A DNA stretch of 64,000 bases from Streptomyces sp. VRA16 Mangrove soil (GTDB lineage Bacteria; Actinomycetota; Actinomycetes; Streptomycetales; Streptomycetaceae). Below the pieces are notes generated by a model. It did no database searches and had not been told where the DNA came from. It was given only the letters and a program-made list of their open reading frames with translations. Shown here in pieces: positions 43,176 to 52,291 of the stretch. Numbering within the stretch: position 1 is the first letter of the stretch; each line of letters begins with the position of its first letter. The stretch lies in assembly GCF_017377775.1 (NCBI RefSeq), contig NZ_JAFVLN010000001.1, forward strand, positions 992,001 to 1,056,000, in the 5' to 3' direction. Made by a program: the position numbers and the translations under genes.

Positions 43176-44570
43176 TCAGGCGCCGATCCACACCGTCGTG
43201 ATGTTGCAGAACTCCTTGATGCCGTGGCCTGCCAGCTCACGCCCGTACCCGGAGCGCTTGGCGCCGCCGAACGGCAGCGCGGGGTGCGAGGCCGTCATCC
43301 CGTTCACGAAGACACCGCCCGCCCCGCTGTCTTGGACGAACCGCTCGATGTCGGCTTCGTCGCCGGTCCACAGGTTGGAACTGAGCCCGAACGGCGTGTC
43401 GTTGGCGACCTCGATCGCCTCGTCCAGGCTCTCCACCCGGTAGAGCGTCGCCACCGGACCGAACGTCTCCTCGTGATGGATCCGCATCTGCGGCGTCACA
43501 TCGGCGAGCACCGTCGGCTCGTAGAACCAGCCGCGGTCCGCGAAGTCCTTCGGTCGCTGCCCGCCGCACAGCACCGTCGCCCCGCTCTCGACGGCCTCGT
43601 CGACGAGTTCCTCCAGGTCCTTGCGGCCCTGCTCGCTGGCGAGCGGGCCGACGTCCGTGTCCTCGTCCAGCGGTTCGCCGACCCGCAGCGCCCGCATGCC
43701 CTCCACGAACGCGTCCCTGAACTGCTCGAACGCGTCCTCGTGCACGATGAACCGCTTCGCCGCGATGCACGACTGCCCGTTGTTCTGCACCCGGGCGGTC
43801 ACCGCGGTCCGCGCCGCCTTCGCGACGTCCGCCGACGGCATGACCACGTACGGGTCGCTGCCGCCGAGCTCCAGCACGGTCTTCTTGACCTCGTCACCGG
43901 CGATCGCGGCGACCGAACGACCGGCGGGCTCGCTGCCGGTCAGCGTCGCGGCCGCCACCCGGTCGTCGCGCAGAATGCCCTCGACGGCCTTCGACCCGAT
44001 CAGCAGCGTCTGGAAGCAGCCCTCGGGGAAACCGGCGCGACGGAAGAGATCCTCCAGGTAGAGCGCGGTCTGCGGCACGTTCGACGCGTGCTTGAGCAGG
44101 CCCACGTTCCCCGCCATCAGGGCGGGCGCCGCGAACCGGACGACCTGCCACAGCGGGAAGTTCCACGGCATCACCGCGAGGACCGGGCCCAGCGGCCGGT
44201 AGCGGACCAGGGCGCGGGCCGCGCCGGCGTCCCGCACGTCCGCGTCGGACGGGTGCTCGTCGGCGAGCAGCTCCGGCGCGTGCTCCGCGTACCAGCGCAT
44301 CGTCTTCGCGCACTTCGCCGCCTCGGCGCGGGCCGCCGCGACCGGCTTGCCCATCTCCGTCGTCATCACCCGGGCGATGTCGGGGGCGTCGGCGTCCAGC
44401 AGATCGGCGGCCTGCTGGAGCATCCGGGCCCGCTCGAAGAACGACGTCGTGCGGTACGTGTCGAACGTCCGGGACGCCTGGGCCAGCTTCGCCTCGATGT
44501 CTTCGGGGGAGAGGGCGTCGAACGTCTTCACCGTCTCACCCGTGGCGGGATCGACCGTCGCGATGGGCAT
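43176..44570 (-). CDS. NADP-type succinate-semialdehyde dehydrogenase-like
   Basis: A 464-residue aldehyde dehydrogenase of the GabD/succinate-semialdehyde group. It begins PIATVDPATGETVKTFDALS. Motifs are VMPWNFPLWQVVRFAAPAL, VLELGGSDPYVVMPSADV (Glu base), NNGQSCIAAKRFIVHED (nucleophile Cys) and EETFGPVATL, with Pro-rich C-terminus FGGAKRSGYGREL. GAGGAGG precedes ATG 44570. It may oxidise succinic semialdehyde or a related omega-oxo acid. It is on the minus strand with the lyase gene but separated by an operator-like gap. Confidence 0.93.
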   Translation of the reverse strand: MPIATVDPATGETVKTFDALSPEDIEAKLAQASRTFDTYRTTSFFERARMLQQAADLLDADAPDIARVMTTEMGKPVAAARAEAAKCAKTMRWYAEHAPELLADEHPSDADVRDAGAARALVRYRPLGPVLAVMPWNFPLWQVVRFAAPALMAGNVGLLKHASNVPQTALYLEDLFRRAGFPEGCFQTLLIGSKAVEGILRDDRVAAATLTGSEPAGRSVAAIAGDEVKKTVLELGGSDPYVVMPSADVAKAARTAVTARVQNNGQSCIAAKRFIVHEDAFEQFRDAFVEGMRALRVGEPLDEDTDVGPLASEQGRKDLEELVDEAVESGATVLCGGQRPKDFADRGWFYEPTVLADVTPQMRIHHEETFGPVATLYRVESLDEAIEVANDTPFGLSSNLWTGDEADIERFVQDSGAGGVFVNGMTASHPALPFGGAKRSGYGRELAGHGIKEFCNITTVWIGA

Positions 44571-44662
44571 GGGGGTGACCTCCTCTGCGCGGTTCCTTCG
44601 ACCTTCGCGCGCGGCGCGGGGGCGCGCAACGCGGGCCGCCCGGGTACCCGCTCCCCGGCACG

Positions 44663-45139
44663 TCAGACGTGATCCGTCAGCCGGTCGAGGAACGCGGTCT
44701 GGGCCTTCACCACCTTGCCGCGCGCCGCGTCGAGCCCGAACCAGGCCACCCGGTCCAGCTCGGGAAACTCGGCGACCCGGCCGCTGCCGCGCGGCCACTC
44801 CATCGTGAACGTCCCCGGCACCACGTCCGCCGGGTCGAGGTCGCCCTCCACCGCCCACACCATGACGTGCTTGCCGCCGGACTGGATCACCTCGCCCAGC
44901 GGCAGCGGCGTGCCCTCCGGCGGCGGCAGCCCCAGCTCCTCCTGGAACTCGCGCCGGGCCGCGTCCCAGGGCGTCTCCGCTGACCCGTCCTCCCCGTACT
45001 CGCCCTTGGGCACGCTCCAGGCGCCCGCGTCCCGCCGCGCCCAGAACGGCCCGCCCATGTGGCCGAGCAGCACCTCGGGCCCGTCCGGCGTGCGGCGGAA
45101 GAGCAGAATGCCCGCGCTGCGCCTGACCGCAGAAGCCAT
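44663..45139 (-). CDS. NUDIX hydrolase
   Basis: A 158-residue NUDIX protein. It begins SAVRRSAGILLFRRTPDGPE. The Nudix box is GEYGEDGSAETPWDAARREF followed by QEELGLP. It hydrolyses a nucleoside diphosphate linked to another moiety; the substrate is not identifiable. It starts 4 bases after the response regulator stop on the minus strand, as last gene of a five-gene operon with the ABC exporter and two-component system. Confidence 0.93.
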   Translation of the reverse strand: MASAVRRSAGILLFRRTPDGPEVLLGHMGGPFWARRDAGAWSVPKGEYGEDGSAETPWDAARREFQEELGLPPPEGTPLPLGEVIQSGGKHVMVWAVEGDLDPADVVPGTFTMEWPRGSGRVAEFPELDRVAWFGLDAARGKVVKAQTAFLDRLTDHV

Positions 45140-45143
45140 GTGA

Positions 45144-45791
45144 TCAGTCCCGGTGGAGATAGCGGATGACGGCGAGGACGCGCCGGTTGTGGTCCTCCGA
45201 CGGGGGCAGGCCCAGCTTGCCGAAGATCGCCGCCACGTGTTTCTCGACGGTGCCCGCGGACACGTGCAGCGACTGGGCGATCGCCCCGTTCGAGCGGCCC
45301 TCCGCCATCAGGGTCAGCACGTCCCGCTCCCGGCCGGTGAGCGAGGTGAGCTCCTCGGTCCTGCGTCCGGCCCCGGCCAGCTGCGTCACCACCTCAGGAT
45401 CGAGCGCCGTGCCGCCGTCCGCCACCCGCTGCAGCGCGTCCGTGAACTCCGCGACGTTCGCCACCCGCTCCTTGAGCAGATAGCCGACGCCCGCCGAGCC
45501 CTCGGCGAGCAGCCGCGTCGCGTACTTCGTCTCGACGTACTGCGAGAACAGCAGCACGCCGGTGCCGGGGCGCTCGCGGCGGATGTCGATCGCGGCCCGC
45601 AGCCCGTCGTCGGTGCTCGTCGGCGGCATCCGGATGTCGACGACGGCGACATCGGGCCGGTGCTCGGTCACGGCCGCCCGCAGCGCGTCCGCGTCGCCGA
45701 CGCAGGCGGCGACCTCGTGGCCGCGCAGGGTGAGCATCTGGGCGAGCAGCTCCCGCAGCACGGCGGCGTCCTCGGCGATCACTACGCGCAT
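45144..45791 (-). CDS. NarL/FixJ-type response regulator
   Basis: A 215-residue response regulator from ATG 45791. The receiver domain (residues 1-120) includes VVIAEDAAVLREL, VAVVDIRMPP (phosphoacceptor Asp) and LLFSQY (Thr/Ser switch position). The C-terminal LuxR-type HTH (residues 150-210) reads LTGRERDVLTLMAEGRSNGA followed by IAQSLHVSAGTVEKHVAAIF. It is paired with the kinase 61 bases upstream and probably controls the ABC exporter genes of the same operon. Confidence 0.95.
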   Translation of the reverse strand: MRVVIAEDAAVLRELLAQMLTLRGHEVAACVGDADALRAAVTEHRPDVAVVDIRMPPTSTDDGLRAAIDIRRERPGTGVLLFSQYVETKYATRLLAEGSAGVGYLLKERVANVAEFTDALQRVADGGTALDPEVVTQLAGAGRRTEELTSLTGRERDVLTLMAEGRSNGAIAQSLHVSAGTVEKHVAAIFGKLGLPPSEDHNRRVLAVIRYLHRD

Positions 45792-45852
45792 GGGGTGAGC
45801 CTCGCACATCGCACGGGGCGCCGGCACCGGAACCGACGCCGCGCCGGGGCCC

Positions 45853-47121
45853 TCACGCGTGCTCCGGCAGCCGGATCGTCACCGAGGTGGGCCCGCCCTC
45901 GGGGCTGGACACGGCCAGCTCCCCGTCCACCGTCCGTACCCGCTGCACCAGACCCGCGAGCCCGCCGCCGGCCACGATCCGCGCCCCGCCCCGTCCGTCG
46001 TCCGACACCCGCACGCGCAACACCCCGTCCCCCGCGACCAGTTCGATGCCGATCCGGGTGGCCCCACTGTGCTTGATGGCGTTCGTCAGCAGCTCCGCCG
46101 CGCAGTAGTAGGCGAGGCTCTCGATCGCCGGCGAAGGCCGTACGGGAACCTCCACCGTCACGTCCACGGGCAGCGCCGACCGGGCCGCCAGCGTGGTCAG
46201 CGCGTCGCCGAGGCCGCCGTCCAGCGCGGGCGGATGCAGACCGTGCGAGAGGTCGCGCAGCTCGGTGAGGGCCTCCGCGGCGTTGTCCCGGGCGGTCTCG
46301 ACGAGCCGGCGCAGCTCGGGCCTGTCCCGGTCGTCGAGCTGCTCGCGGACCATGTCCAGACTCATCGCCAGGGCGACGAGCCGTACCTGTGCCCCGTCGT
46401 GCAGATCGCGTTCGAGACGCCGCAGCCGCTCGGCCGCGTCCTCCACGGCGAGCGCGCGCGTCTCCTCCAAGTCCCGTACGCGCTGCGCCAGTCGATCGGG
46501 TCCGAGCAGGGCACGTACGAGACGACGGTCCAGGCTCACGAACGCGCGGGTCAGCCACGGTGCGACCACGACGATCGCACAGCCCGCCAGGGTCGTCCCC
46601 AGCGCACCCCACACCGAGTGCACCTGCGGCGACCCGCCGAACGGCAACGGCGTCACCAGGTGCACGTCGTCCGGGGCGAGCGCCCACCGCACCGGCGCCA
46701 CGACGTTCACCGCCCCCACGGCCCACCATGACACCGCGTACAGGCCGAACAGGGCCACCGGCAGCCGCACCGTCACGTACGCCACCGCGCGCCACGCCGC
46801 CGCGTCCCGCAGCCGCGCCTCCGTACGCCCGAACAGTCCACCACCCGCCCGCGGCCCGCCCGGCGTCGCGACCCGCTCGCCCAACAGGCCGCCCGCCAGC
46901 GCCCGTTGGAGACCCCCGAGCCCCCGCGCCAGCGTGAGGCCGCCCACCAGGAACAGCACCCCGAGCACCGCCCCGATCAGCGTCAGCGTGAACGCCGCGC
47001 CCAGCGCCAGGGCGACCACGACGAGCACGAAGCCCGTGACCGCGAGGGCGCCGCACAGGAGGCAGTACACCGCCTCCGCCCACGCCCGCCGCGTCCGCCA
47101 GGCCCGCAGCACCTCACGCAT
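45853..47121 (-). CDS. Sensor histidine kinase (HPK7/HisKA_3 type)
   Basis: A 422-residue membrane kinase. The N-terminal half has about four to six helices (AVYCLLCGALAVTGFVLVVV; FTLTLIGAVLGVLFLVGGLT; VTYVTVRLPVALFGLYAVSW-like) and forms a 'putative sensor' domain. The phosphoacceptor is in RLERDLHDGAQVRLVALAMS, then the ATPase fold (SLAYYCAAELLTNAIKHSGA N-box; VSDDGRGGA G-box). It overlaps the permease gene by 8 bases. It should sense a cell-envelope signal or the state of the transporter. Confidence 0.92.
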   Translation of the reverse strand: MREVLRAWRTRRAWAEAVYCLLCGALAVTGFVLVVVALALGAAFTLTLIGAVLGVLFLVGGLTLARGLGGLQRALAGGLLGERVATPGGPRAGGGLFGRTEARLRDAAAWRAVAYVTVRLPVALFGLYAVSWWAVGAVNVVAPVRWALAPDDVHLVTPLPFGGSPQVHSVWGALGTTLAGCAIVVVAPWLTRAFVSLDRRLVRALLGPDRLAQRVRDLEETRALAVEDAAERLRRLERDLHDGAQVRLVALAMSLDMVREQLDDRDRPELRRLVETARDNAAEALTELRDLSHGLHPPALDGGLGDALTTLAARSALPVDVTVEVPVRPSPAIESLAYYCAAELLTNAIKHSGATRIGIELVAGDGVLRVRVSDDGRGGARIVAGGGLAGLVQRVRTVDGELAVSSPEGGPTSVTIRLPEHA

Positions 47122-47911
47122 CGCGCCGCACCATCAGCCGGGCACTCGCCCCGAGCAGCGCCGCCGTGTACAGGCACAGCACCGCGAACCCGGCCCAGGG
47201 CGACAGCATCCCGTCGACCGGCACCGTCACGGCGAGGGAGTTGCCCGCGATCATCGTGGGGAAGAACTTGGCGACCGTCGTGCCCGTCGTCCCGGCCAGC
47301 AGCGCGGGCAGCACGTACGTGATGCCGACGAGGACGCCGATCGCGCTCGCCGTGTGCCGGGTGATCGCCCCGATGGCGACACCCATCAGACCCACCATCG
47401 CGAGATACGCGCCCGACATCAGGACCGCGCGCAGCACGCCGGGATCGCCGAGCGAGGGGTGCGGCACGTCGGGGGAGAGCGCGGCGCTCCCCGCCACGAA
47501 CGTCACCAGGGTCACCGACTCGCCCACGACCAGGGCGAGTCCGCCGAGCACGGCCGCCTTCGCCGCGAGCGCGAGCCGCCGGTCGGGGACCGCGGCGAAC
47601 GTGGCACGGATCGTGCCCGTCGTGTACTCGCCCGTCACCATCAGGACGCCGAGCACCCCGATGACGAGCTGCCCGAGCGCCACGCCCGCCAGCACGTTGT
47701 TCGTCGGATCGAAACTCGCCACCCTCGAAGCGCCGTGCGGCGCCTTGGTGTTGGCCATCGTCACGACGCCCATGGCGATCATGCCGACGACGGTGAGCAG
47801 CAGTGCGTACGTCGTCGAGCGCAGACTGCGCAGCTTGATCCACTCCATGCGGGCGGCGTCCCGGAAACCGTAGCGCCCGGCGGGCATCGGGGGAGCGTAG
47901 GCCGTGCTCAT
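47114..47911 (-). CDS. ABC-2 type transporter permease
   Basis: A 265-residue permease with about six helices and a cytoplasmic N-terminus (RYGFRDAARMEWIKLRSLRS) typical of ABC-2 exporters. Hydrophobic segments include TTYALLLTVVGMIAMGVVTM and LAGVALGQLVIGVLGVLMVT, and the last is AGFAVLCLYTAALLGASARL. It pairs with the ATPase (4-bp overlap) and the kinase (8-bp overlap). The layout resembles drug- or bacteriocin-resistance exporters under their own two-component system. Confidence 0.92.
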   Translation of the reverse strand: MSTAYAPPMPAGRYGFRDAARMEWIKLRSLRSTTYALLLTVVGMIAMGVVTMANTKAPHGASRVASFDPTNNVLAGVALGQLVIGVLGVLMVTGEYTTGTIRATFAAVPDRRLALAAKAAVLGGLALVVGESVTLVTFVAGSAALSPDVPHPSLGDPGVLRAVLMSGAYLAMVGLMGVAIGAITRHTASAIGVLVGITYVLPALLAGTTGTTVAKFFPTMIAGNSLAVTVPVDGMLSPWAGFAVLCLYTAALLGASARLMVRRDA

Positions 47912-48633
47912 CGGATGCCTCCTGCCTGGTACGTCGCGACATCACCGGTCAGCGCGAAGAACGCCTCCTCCAACGACCGCCCGGACGCGGTGAGTTCGGC
48001 CACCGACGTGTCGGCGACCATTCTGCCCTGCCCGATCACGAGCAGATGGTCGGCCGTCAGCGCCATCTCGCCGATGAGATGGCTCGACAGCAGGACCGTA
48101 CGGCCCTCGGCGGCCAGCGTCCGGAGCAACTCGCGCAGCCAGCGCACCCCTTCGGGGTCCAGGCCGTTCACCGGCTCGTCGAAGAGCAGCACCGCCGGAT
48201 CGCCGAGCAGCGCCGCCGCGATGCCGAGCCGCTGCGCCATGCCGAGCGAGAACGACCCCGCCCGCCGGCCCGCGACCGAGCTCAGACCGACCGTCTCCAG
48301 GACCGTGTCCACACGCGCCACGTCGATGCCGCCGCCCGCCGCGAGCGCCCTGAGATGACTGCGGGCGCTGCGCCCGGGGTGAAAGGTCCGGGCCTCCAGG
48401 AGCGCCCCCACCTCGCACAGCGGCCGGCGCAGCTCGCCGTACGGGCGGCCGCCGATCGTCACGTGCCCGGCGTCCGGCCGGTCGAGCCCCATGATCATGC
48501 GCAGGGTCGTGGACTTTCCCGAACCGTTCGGCCCGAGGAACCCCGTCACCCTGCCCGGCCGGACCTCAAAGGTCAGGCCGTCCACGGCGAGTATCCCGCC
48601 GTACCGTTTGGTGAGACCCCTGGCCTCGATCAT
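47908..48633 (-). CDS. ABC transporter ATP-binding protein
   Basis: A 241-residue ATPase beginning IEARGLTKRYGGILAVDGLT. Walker A is GFLGPNGSGKSTTLRM, the signature is SFSLGMAQRLGIAAALLGDP, Walker B is AVLLFDEPVNGLDPEG, and the H-loop is VLLSSHLIGEM. It belongs to the ABC-2 exporter type and is first in a probable operon with permease, kinase, response regulator and NUDIX genes. AGGGA precedes the start; a GTG at 48636 is an alternative. Confidence 0.95.
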   Translation of the reverse strand: MIEARGLTKRYGGILAVDGLTFEVRPGRVTGFLGPNGSGKSTTLRMIMGLDRPDAGHVTIGGRPYGELRRPLCEVGALLEARTFHPGRSARSHLRALAAGGGIDVARVDTVLETVGLSSVAGRRAGSFSLGMAQRLGIAAALLGDPAVLLFDEPVNGLDPEGVRWLRELLRTLAAEGRTVLLSSHLIGEMALTADHLLVIGQGRMVADTSVAELTASGRSLEEAFFALTGDVATYQAGGIR

Positions 48634-48760
48634 CACGACTCCCTGGTCCGTGGTTCCCGTCGCTGCGTGGTACGTGATCCACGCTAGGAGCGCCGGGAAC
48701 GCGCCGGAACGAGGTTGTCCTCCGACCCCGCTGGGGGACATCCCCCAGACCGCGGCCGGG

Positions 48761-49291
48761 TCAGCGGAGCGGAACGCGGGGCTGCACGCCGAGCGCCGTG
48801 GCGTCGGCGAGATGCTGGCCCAGGCGCAGTTGCAGCGGTCCGGGCGGGCCCGTCCGCTCCGACAGCAGGCTGAGCGAGCCGACCGCCCGGTCCGCTGTAC
48901 GCAGCGGCACGGCGACCACGCACGCGAAGCCCAGGGAGCGCGCCATCGCCGTGTACGACGGCCAGTTGGCCCGCGCGTACGGATGTGCCAGGGGCACCCC
49001 GCGGATCGGCTGTGCGGAGGCCCGGCAGTCCGCGCCCGGACCTTCGCCCCAGGACAGCGCCGCCCGCTCCAGGCGCAGCCCACGGTTGTCCGACGCGGCC
49101 AGCTCGACGCGGCCCGTCGGGGGCTTGAGCACGGCCGCGGCCGACGGCACCTCCAGCAGGGTGACACAGCAGGCGACCAGCGCCGCGAGCGCCTGTGGGC
49201 CGCCGCGCGCGGAGGCGTCGGCCACTTCGACGAACGCCGTCGCGAGCCGCTCGCTGTCCACCTGGTACGCCTCGTACGGCACGCCGCGCAT
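48761..49291 (-). CDS. GAF domain protein
   Basis: A 176-residue GAF-only protein (ATG 49291, GAGGGGG upstream). The fold is traceable: YQVDSERLATAFVEVADASA; LEVPSAAAVLKPPTGRVELA; RAALSWGEGPGADCRASAQP; FACVVAVPLRTADRAVGSLS; PLQLRLGQHLADATALGVQP. No ANTAR or kinase domain follows, unlike the larger relative at 10.2 kb. It may be the sensory partner of a separate ANTAR protein. Ligand unknown. Transcribed alone on the minus strand. Confidence 0.88.
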   Translation of the reverse strand: MRGVPYEAYQVDSERLATAFVEVADASARGGPQALAALVACCVTLLEVPSAAAVLKPPTGRVELAASDNRGLRLERAALSWGEGPGADCRASAQPIRGVPLAHPYARANWPSYTAMARSLGFACVVAVPLRTADRAVGSLSLLSERTGPPGPLQLRLGQHLADATALGVQPRVPLR

Positions 49292-49337
49292 GACGTCCCC
49301 CTCACACTGCCCTCGACCGCCCCGCACAGACACCGCC

Positions 49338-49364
49338 GCCCGCCCGGTGCACGCCCGGGCGGGC
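49338..49364 (-). terminator. Terminator hairpin after the DHA2 exporter gene
   Basis: GCCCGCCCGG pairs with CCGGGCGGGC around a seven-base loop, 49-75 bases beyond the minus-strand exporter stop. Confidence 0.65.
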
Positions 49365-49412
49365 CGACTTTGCAGATGGGGTATGCCCCGTGGGCAAGGC
49401 GCCCGAACCGTC

Positions 49413-50930
49413 TCACATGTGCACGACTTCCTCGGAGGACATCTGCCGCGGGGGTCCGGCCCGGTAAAGGATCAGCGTCACCACCACCCCGACACCGAAG
49501 AACAGCGCGGACCACCAGTACGCCGTCGAGTAGCTCTCGATCGCGGCGTTCGCCTGCACCAGCGGTGTGGGCTGCTTGCCGACCAGGTAGTTCGTGGCGG
49601 CGGTCGTCGCGAGGGTGTTGAGCAGCGCCGTGCCGATCGAACCGCCCACCTGCTGGCTGGTGTTGACCATCGCGGACGCCACCCCCGCGTCGTGCGAGGC
49701 GATCCCGGCCGTCGCGAGGTTCATCGCCGTGGCGAAGATCAGGCCCATGCCGATGCCCTGCACGAGCAGCGGCGGCAGCACATGGGCCGCGTAACTGCTG
49801 TCGAGGTCGAGGAAGGTCAGCCACACCATCGCCACCGCCGCGAGCGCCATGCCGAGCGGCACGATCGGTTTCGGACCGAACCTGGGCACCAGCACGTTGG
49901 TGGTGACGATCGACGAGACGATCATGCACGCCACCAGCGGCAGGAACGCGACACCGGTCATCACCGGCGAGTACGACAGGATCTGCTGCAGGTAGTACGT
50001 CAGGAACAGGAACACGCCGAACATGCCCGCACCGGCGATGAACATCGCCAGGTACGACGCGCCGCGGTCGCGGTCCAGGACCACGCGCAGCGGCAGCAGC
50101 GGATGCGTGGCCCGGGTCTCGAACCAGGCGAACGCCGCGAGCAGCACCACGCCGACGACGAGGAAGCCCCAGACCTGGCCCTCGCCCCAGTCGTGGGTCT
50201 CCGCCTGCGAGAAGCCGTAGACGATGCAGAACAGGCCGACCGAGACGAGCAACGTGCCGGGCACGTCCAGCTTCGGCCGGTCCGTGGGGCGGCCGCCGTG
50301 CAGCAGCCGGGCGCCGCCGATCATCGCCACGACGGCGAACGCCAGGTTCACGAACAGGCACCAGCGCCAGTCCAGGTACTCGGTCAGCACACCGCCGAGC
50401 AGCAGGCCCACGGCGCCGCCGGCGCCCGCGATGGCGCCGTAGATGCCGAATGCCTTCGCGCGCTCCTTGGGATCCGTGAACGTCGTCGTCAGCAGCGACA
50501 GCGCGGCGGGCGCGAGCAGCGCGCCGAACGCGCCCTGCAGGGCCCGCGCCGCCACCAGCATGCCGAAACTGGTCGCGGCGCCGCCGATGGCGGAGGCCAC
50601 GGCGAACCCGGCGAGACCGGCCAGGAAGACCGCCTTGCGTCCCACCAGGTCGGCGATGCGGCCGCCGAGCAGCAGCAGGCTGCCGAAGGCGAGCGCGTAG
50701 GCGGTGACGATCCACTGCCGGTTGCCGTCCGAGAACCCCAGGTCCTGCTGGGCGGAGGGCAGCGCGATGTTCACGATCGTCGCGTCCAGGACGACCATCA
50801 GCTGAGCGAGCCCGATGACGCCGAGGATCAGCCACCGGTGCTCATGCGCACCGCCTCCGGCGTAGCCGGGCGGCGCCGCGGAAGGCAGGCCGGTTCCGGC
50901 GGCCGTGGCAGATTCGGGCGAGCGATCCAT
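49413..50930 (-). CDS. DHA2-type MFS multidrug exporter (EmrB/QacA-like)
   Basis: A 505-residue MFS exporter with 14 helices. It starts MDRSPESATAAGTG (GGAGG before ATG 50930). Family motifs are VVLDATIVNIALPSAQQDLG (motif D1), QWIVTAYALAFGSLLLLGGR (motif A, with RIADLVGRK), ALQGAFGALLAPAALSLLTT and motif C in AGAGGAVGLLLGGVLTEYLD. It uses the proton gradient to export cations or drugs. It is alone between two terminators. Confidence 0.93.
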   Translation of the reverse strand: MDRSPESATAAGTGLPSAAPPGYAGGGAHEHRWLILGVIGLAQLMVVLDATIVNIALPSAQQDLGFSDGNRQWIVTAYALAFGSLLLLGGRIADLVGRKAVFLAGLAGFAVASAIGGAATSFGMLVAARALQGAFGALLAPAALSLLTTTFTDPKERAKAFGIYGAIAGAGGAVGLLLGGVLTEYLDWRWCLFVNLAFAVVAMIGGARLLHGGRPTDRPKLDVPGTLLVSVGLFCIVYGFSQAETHDWGEGQVWGFLVVGVVLLAAFAWFETRATHPLLPLRVVLDRDRGASYLAMFIAGAGMFGVFLFLTYYLQQILSYSPVMTGVAFLPLVACMIVSSIVTTNVLVPRFGPKPIVPLGMALAAVAMVWLTFLDLDSSYAAHVLPPLLVQGIGMGLIFATAMNLATAGIASHDAGVASAMVNTSQQVGGSIGTALLNTLATTAATNYLVGKQPTPLVQANAAIESYSTAYWWSALFFGVGVVVTLILYRAGPPRQMSSEEVVHM

Positions 50931-51013
50931 GGTGGCCTCCAAACACCCCGATACACCCCCGACCTCGTCCACCACGCTAAGCGCACAGGTCATGGGCGGC
51001 GACCGGGGAGAGA

Positions 51014-51045
51014 ACGGGCCCGTACCCAAGGGGGTACGGGCCCGT
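51014..51045 (-). terminator. Terminator of the khtTU-like operon
   Basis: A perfect 14-bp hairpin: ACGGGCCCGTACCC and GGGTACGGGCCCGT with loop AAGG. It starts 18 bases past the antiporter stop codon and shields the neighbouring exporter gene. Confidence 0.9.
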
Positions 51046-51063
51046 CACCACGGCGGCGTGCGC

Positions 51064-52287
51064 TCAGCCGATCTGCTCGTCCACCGGAGCCTCGGAGCCG
51101 CGCGGCGCGGGCACCGCCACCGGCTCGGGGACGCGGGGCTTGAAGAACCGCTGGGCGAGCGGCTCCGTGTAGCGCGCGGTGAGCGGTCCCACGATCACCA
51201 GGATCAGCACGTACGCGGTCGCCAGCGGCCCGAGCCGCGGTTCGATCCCGGACGTCACGGCGAGCCCGGCGATCACGATGGAGAACTCGCCGCGCGCCAC
51301 GAGCGCGCCACCGGCCCGCCAGCGGCCCTTCACGGAGACACCGGCGCGTCGCGCGGCCCAGTACCCGGTGAAGATCTTCGTGCAGGCTGTCACGACGGCG
51401 AGCAGCAGCGCGGGCAGCAGCACCGGCGGAATACTCGCCGGGTCGGTGTGCAGGCCGAAGAAGACGAAGAACACGGCCGCGAACAGATCGCGCAGCGGCA
51501 GCAGCAACTGGTGGGCGCCCTCGGCGACTTCACCGGAGAGCGCGATGCCGACGAGGAACGCGCCGACGGCCGCGGAGACCTGGAGCTGCTGGGCGATGCC
51601 GGCCACGAGAATGGTCAGCCCGAGCACCACCAGGAGCAGCTTCTCCGGGTCGTCGCTCGACACGAACCGGGAGATCTGCCGCCCGTAGCGGACGGCCACG
51701 AACAGCACCAGACCGGCCGCGCCGAGCGCGATGGCGAGGGTGAGGCCGCCGGCCGCCCAGCCGACCCCGGCCAGCAGGGCGGTGATGATGGGCAGATACA
51801 CGGCCATCGCCAGATCCTCGAGCACGAGGATGGACAGGATCACCGGCGTCTCGCGGTTGCCGAGCCGCCCCAGGTCGCCGAGCACCTTGGCGATCACGCC
51901 GCTCGACGAGATCCAGGTGACACCGGCGAGCACCACGGCTGCGACCGGGCCCCAGCCCATGATGAGCGCGGCGGCGGCGCCGGGCAGCGCGTTGAACGTC
52001 ATGTCGACGAGCCCCGCCGGGTACTGCGTCTTGAGGTTGCTGACGAGGTCGCTGGCCGTGTACTCCAGGCCCAGCATCAGCAGCAGGAGGATGACCCCGA
52101 TCTCGGAGCCGATGGCGACGAACTCCTCGCTCGCGCCGAGCGGCAGCAGACCGCCCTCGCCGAACGCGAGCCCGGCCAGCAGATAGAGCGGGATCGGTGA
52201 GAAGCTCAGCCGGCCGGCCAGGCGGCCCAGCAGGCCGAGGGCCAGGATGATCGCACCGAACTCGATGAGGAAGACAGCGGAATGCAT
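51064..52287 (-). CDS. khtU: CPA2 cation/proton antiporter (KhtU-like)
   Basis: A 407-residue membrane antiporter with 12-13 helices (AVFLIEFGAIILALGLLGRL at the start). Signature parts are LYLLAGLAFGEGGLLPLGAS, GVILLLLMLGLEYTASDLVS, SSSGVIAKVLGDLGRLGNRE and FFVFFGLHTDPASIPPVLLP. Neighbour context decides the name: the preceding gene, ending 4 bases before this start, encodes a TrkA-C protein like KhtT, which gates KhtU in Bacillus. It should exchange K+ or NH4+ for protons. There is no long C-terminal RCK domain of its own. Confidence 0.9.
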   Translation of the reverse strand: MHSAVFLIEFGAIILALGLLGRLAGRLSFSPIPLYLLAGLAFGEGGLLPLGASEEFVAIGSEIGVILLLLMLGLEYTASDLVSNLKTQYPAGLVDMTFNALPGAAAALIMGWGPVAAVVLAGVTWISSSGVIAKVLGDLGRLGNRETPVILSILVLEDLAMAVYLPIITALLAGVGWAAGGLTLAIALGAAGLVLFVAVRYGRQISRFVSSDDPEKLLLVVLGLTILVAGIAQQLQVSAAVGAFLVGIALSGEVAEGAHQLLLPLRDLFAAVFFVFFGLHTDPASIPPVLLPALLLAVVTACTKIFTGYWAARRAGVSVKGRWRAGGALVARGEFSIVIAGLAVTSGIEPRLGPLATAYVLILVIVGPLTARYTEPLAQRFFKPRVPEPVAVPAPRGSEAPVDEQIG

Positions 52288-52291
52288 CCGA

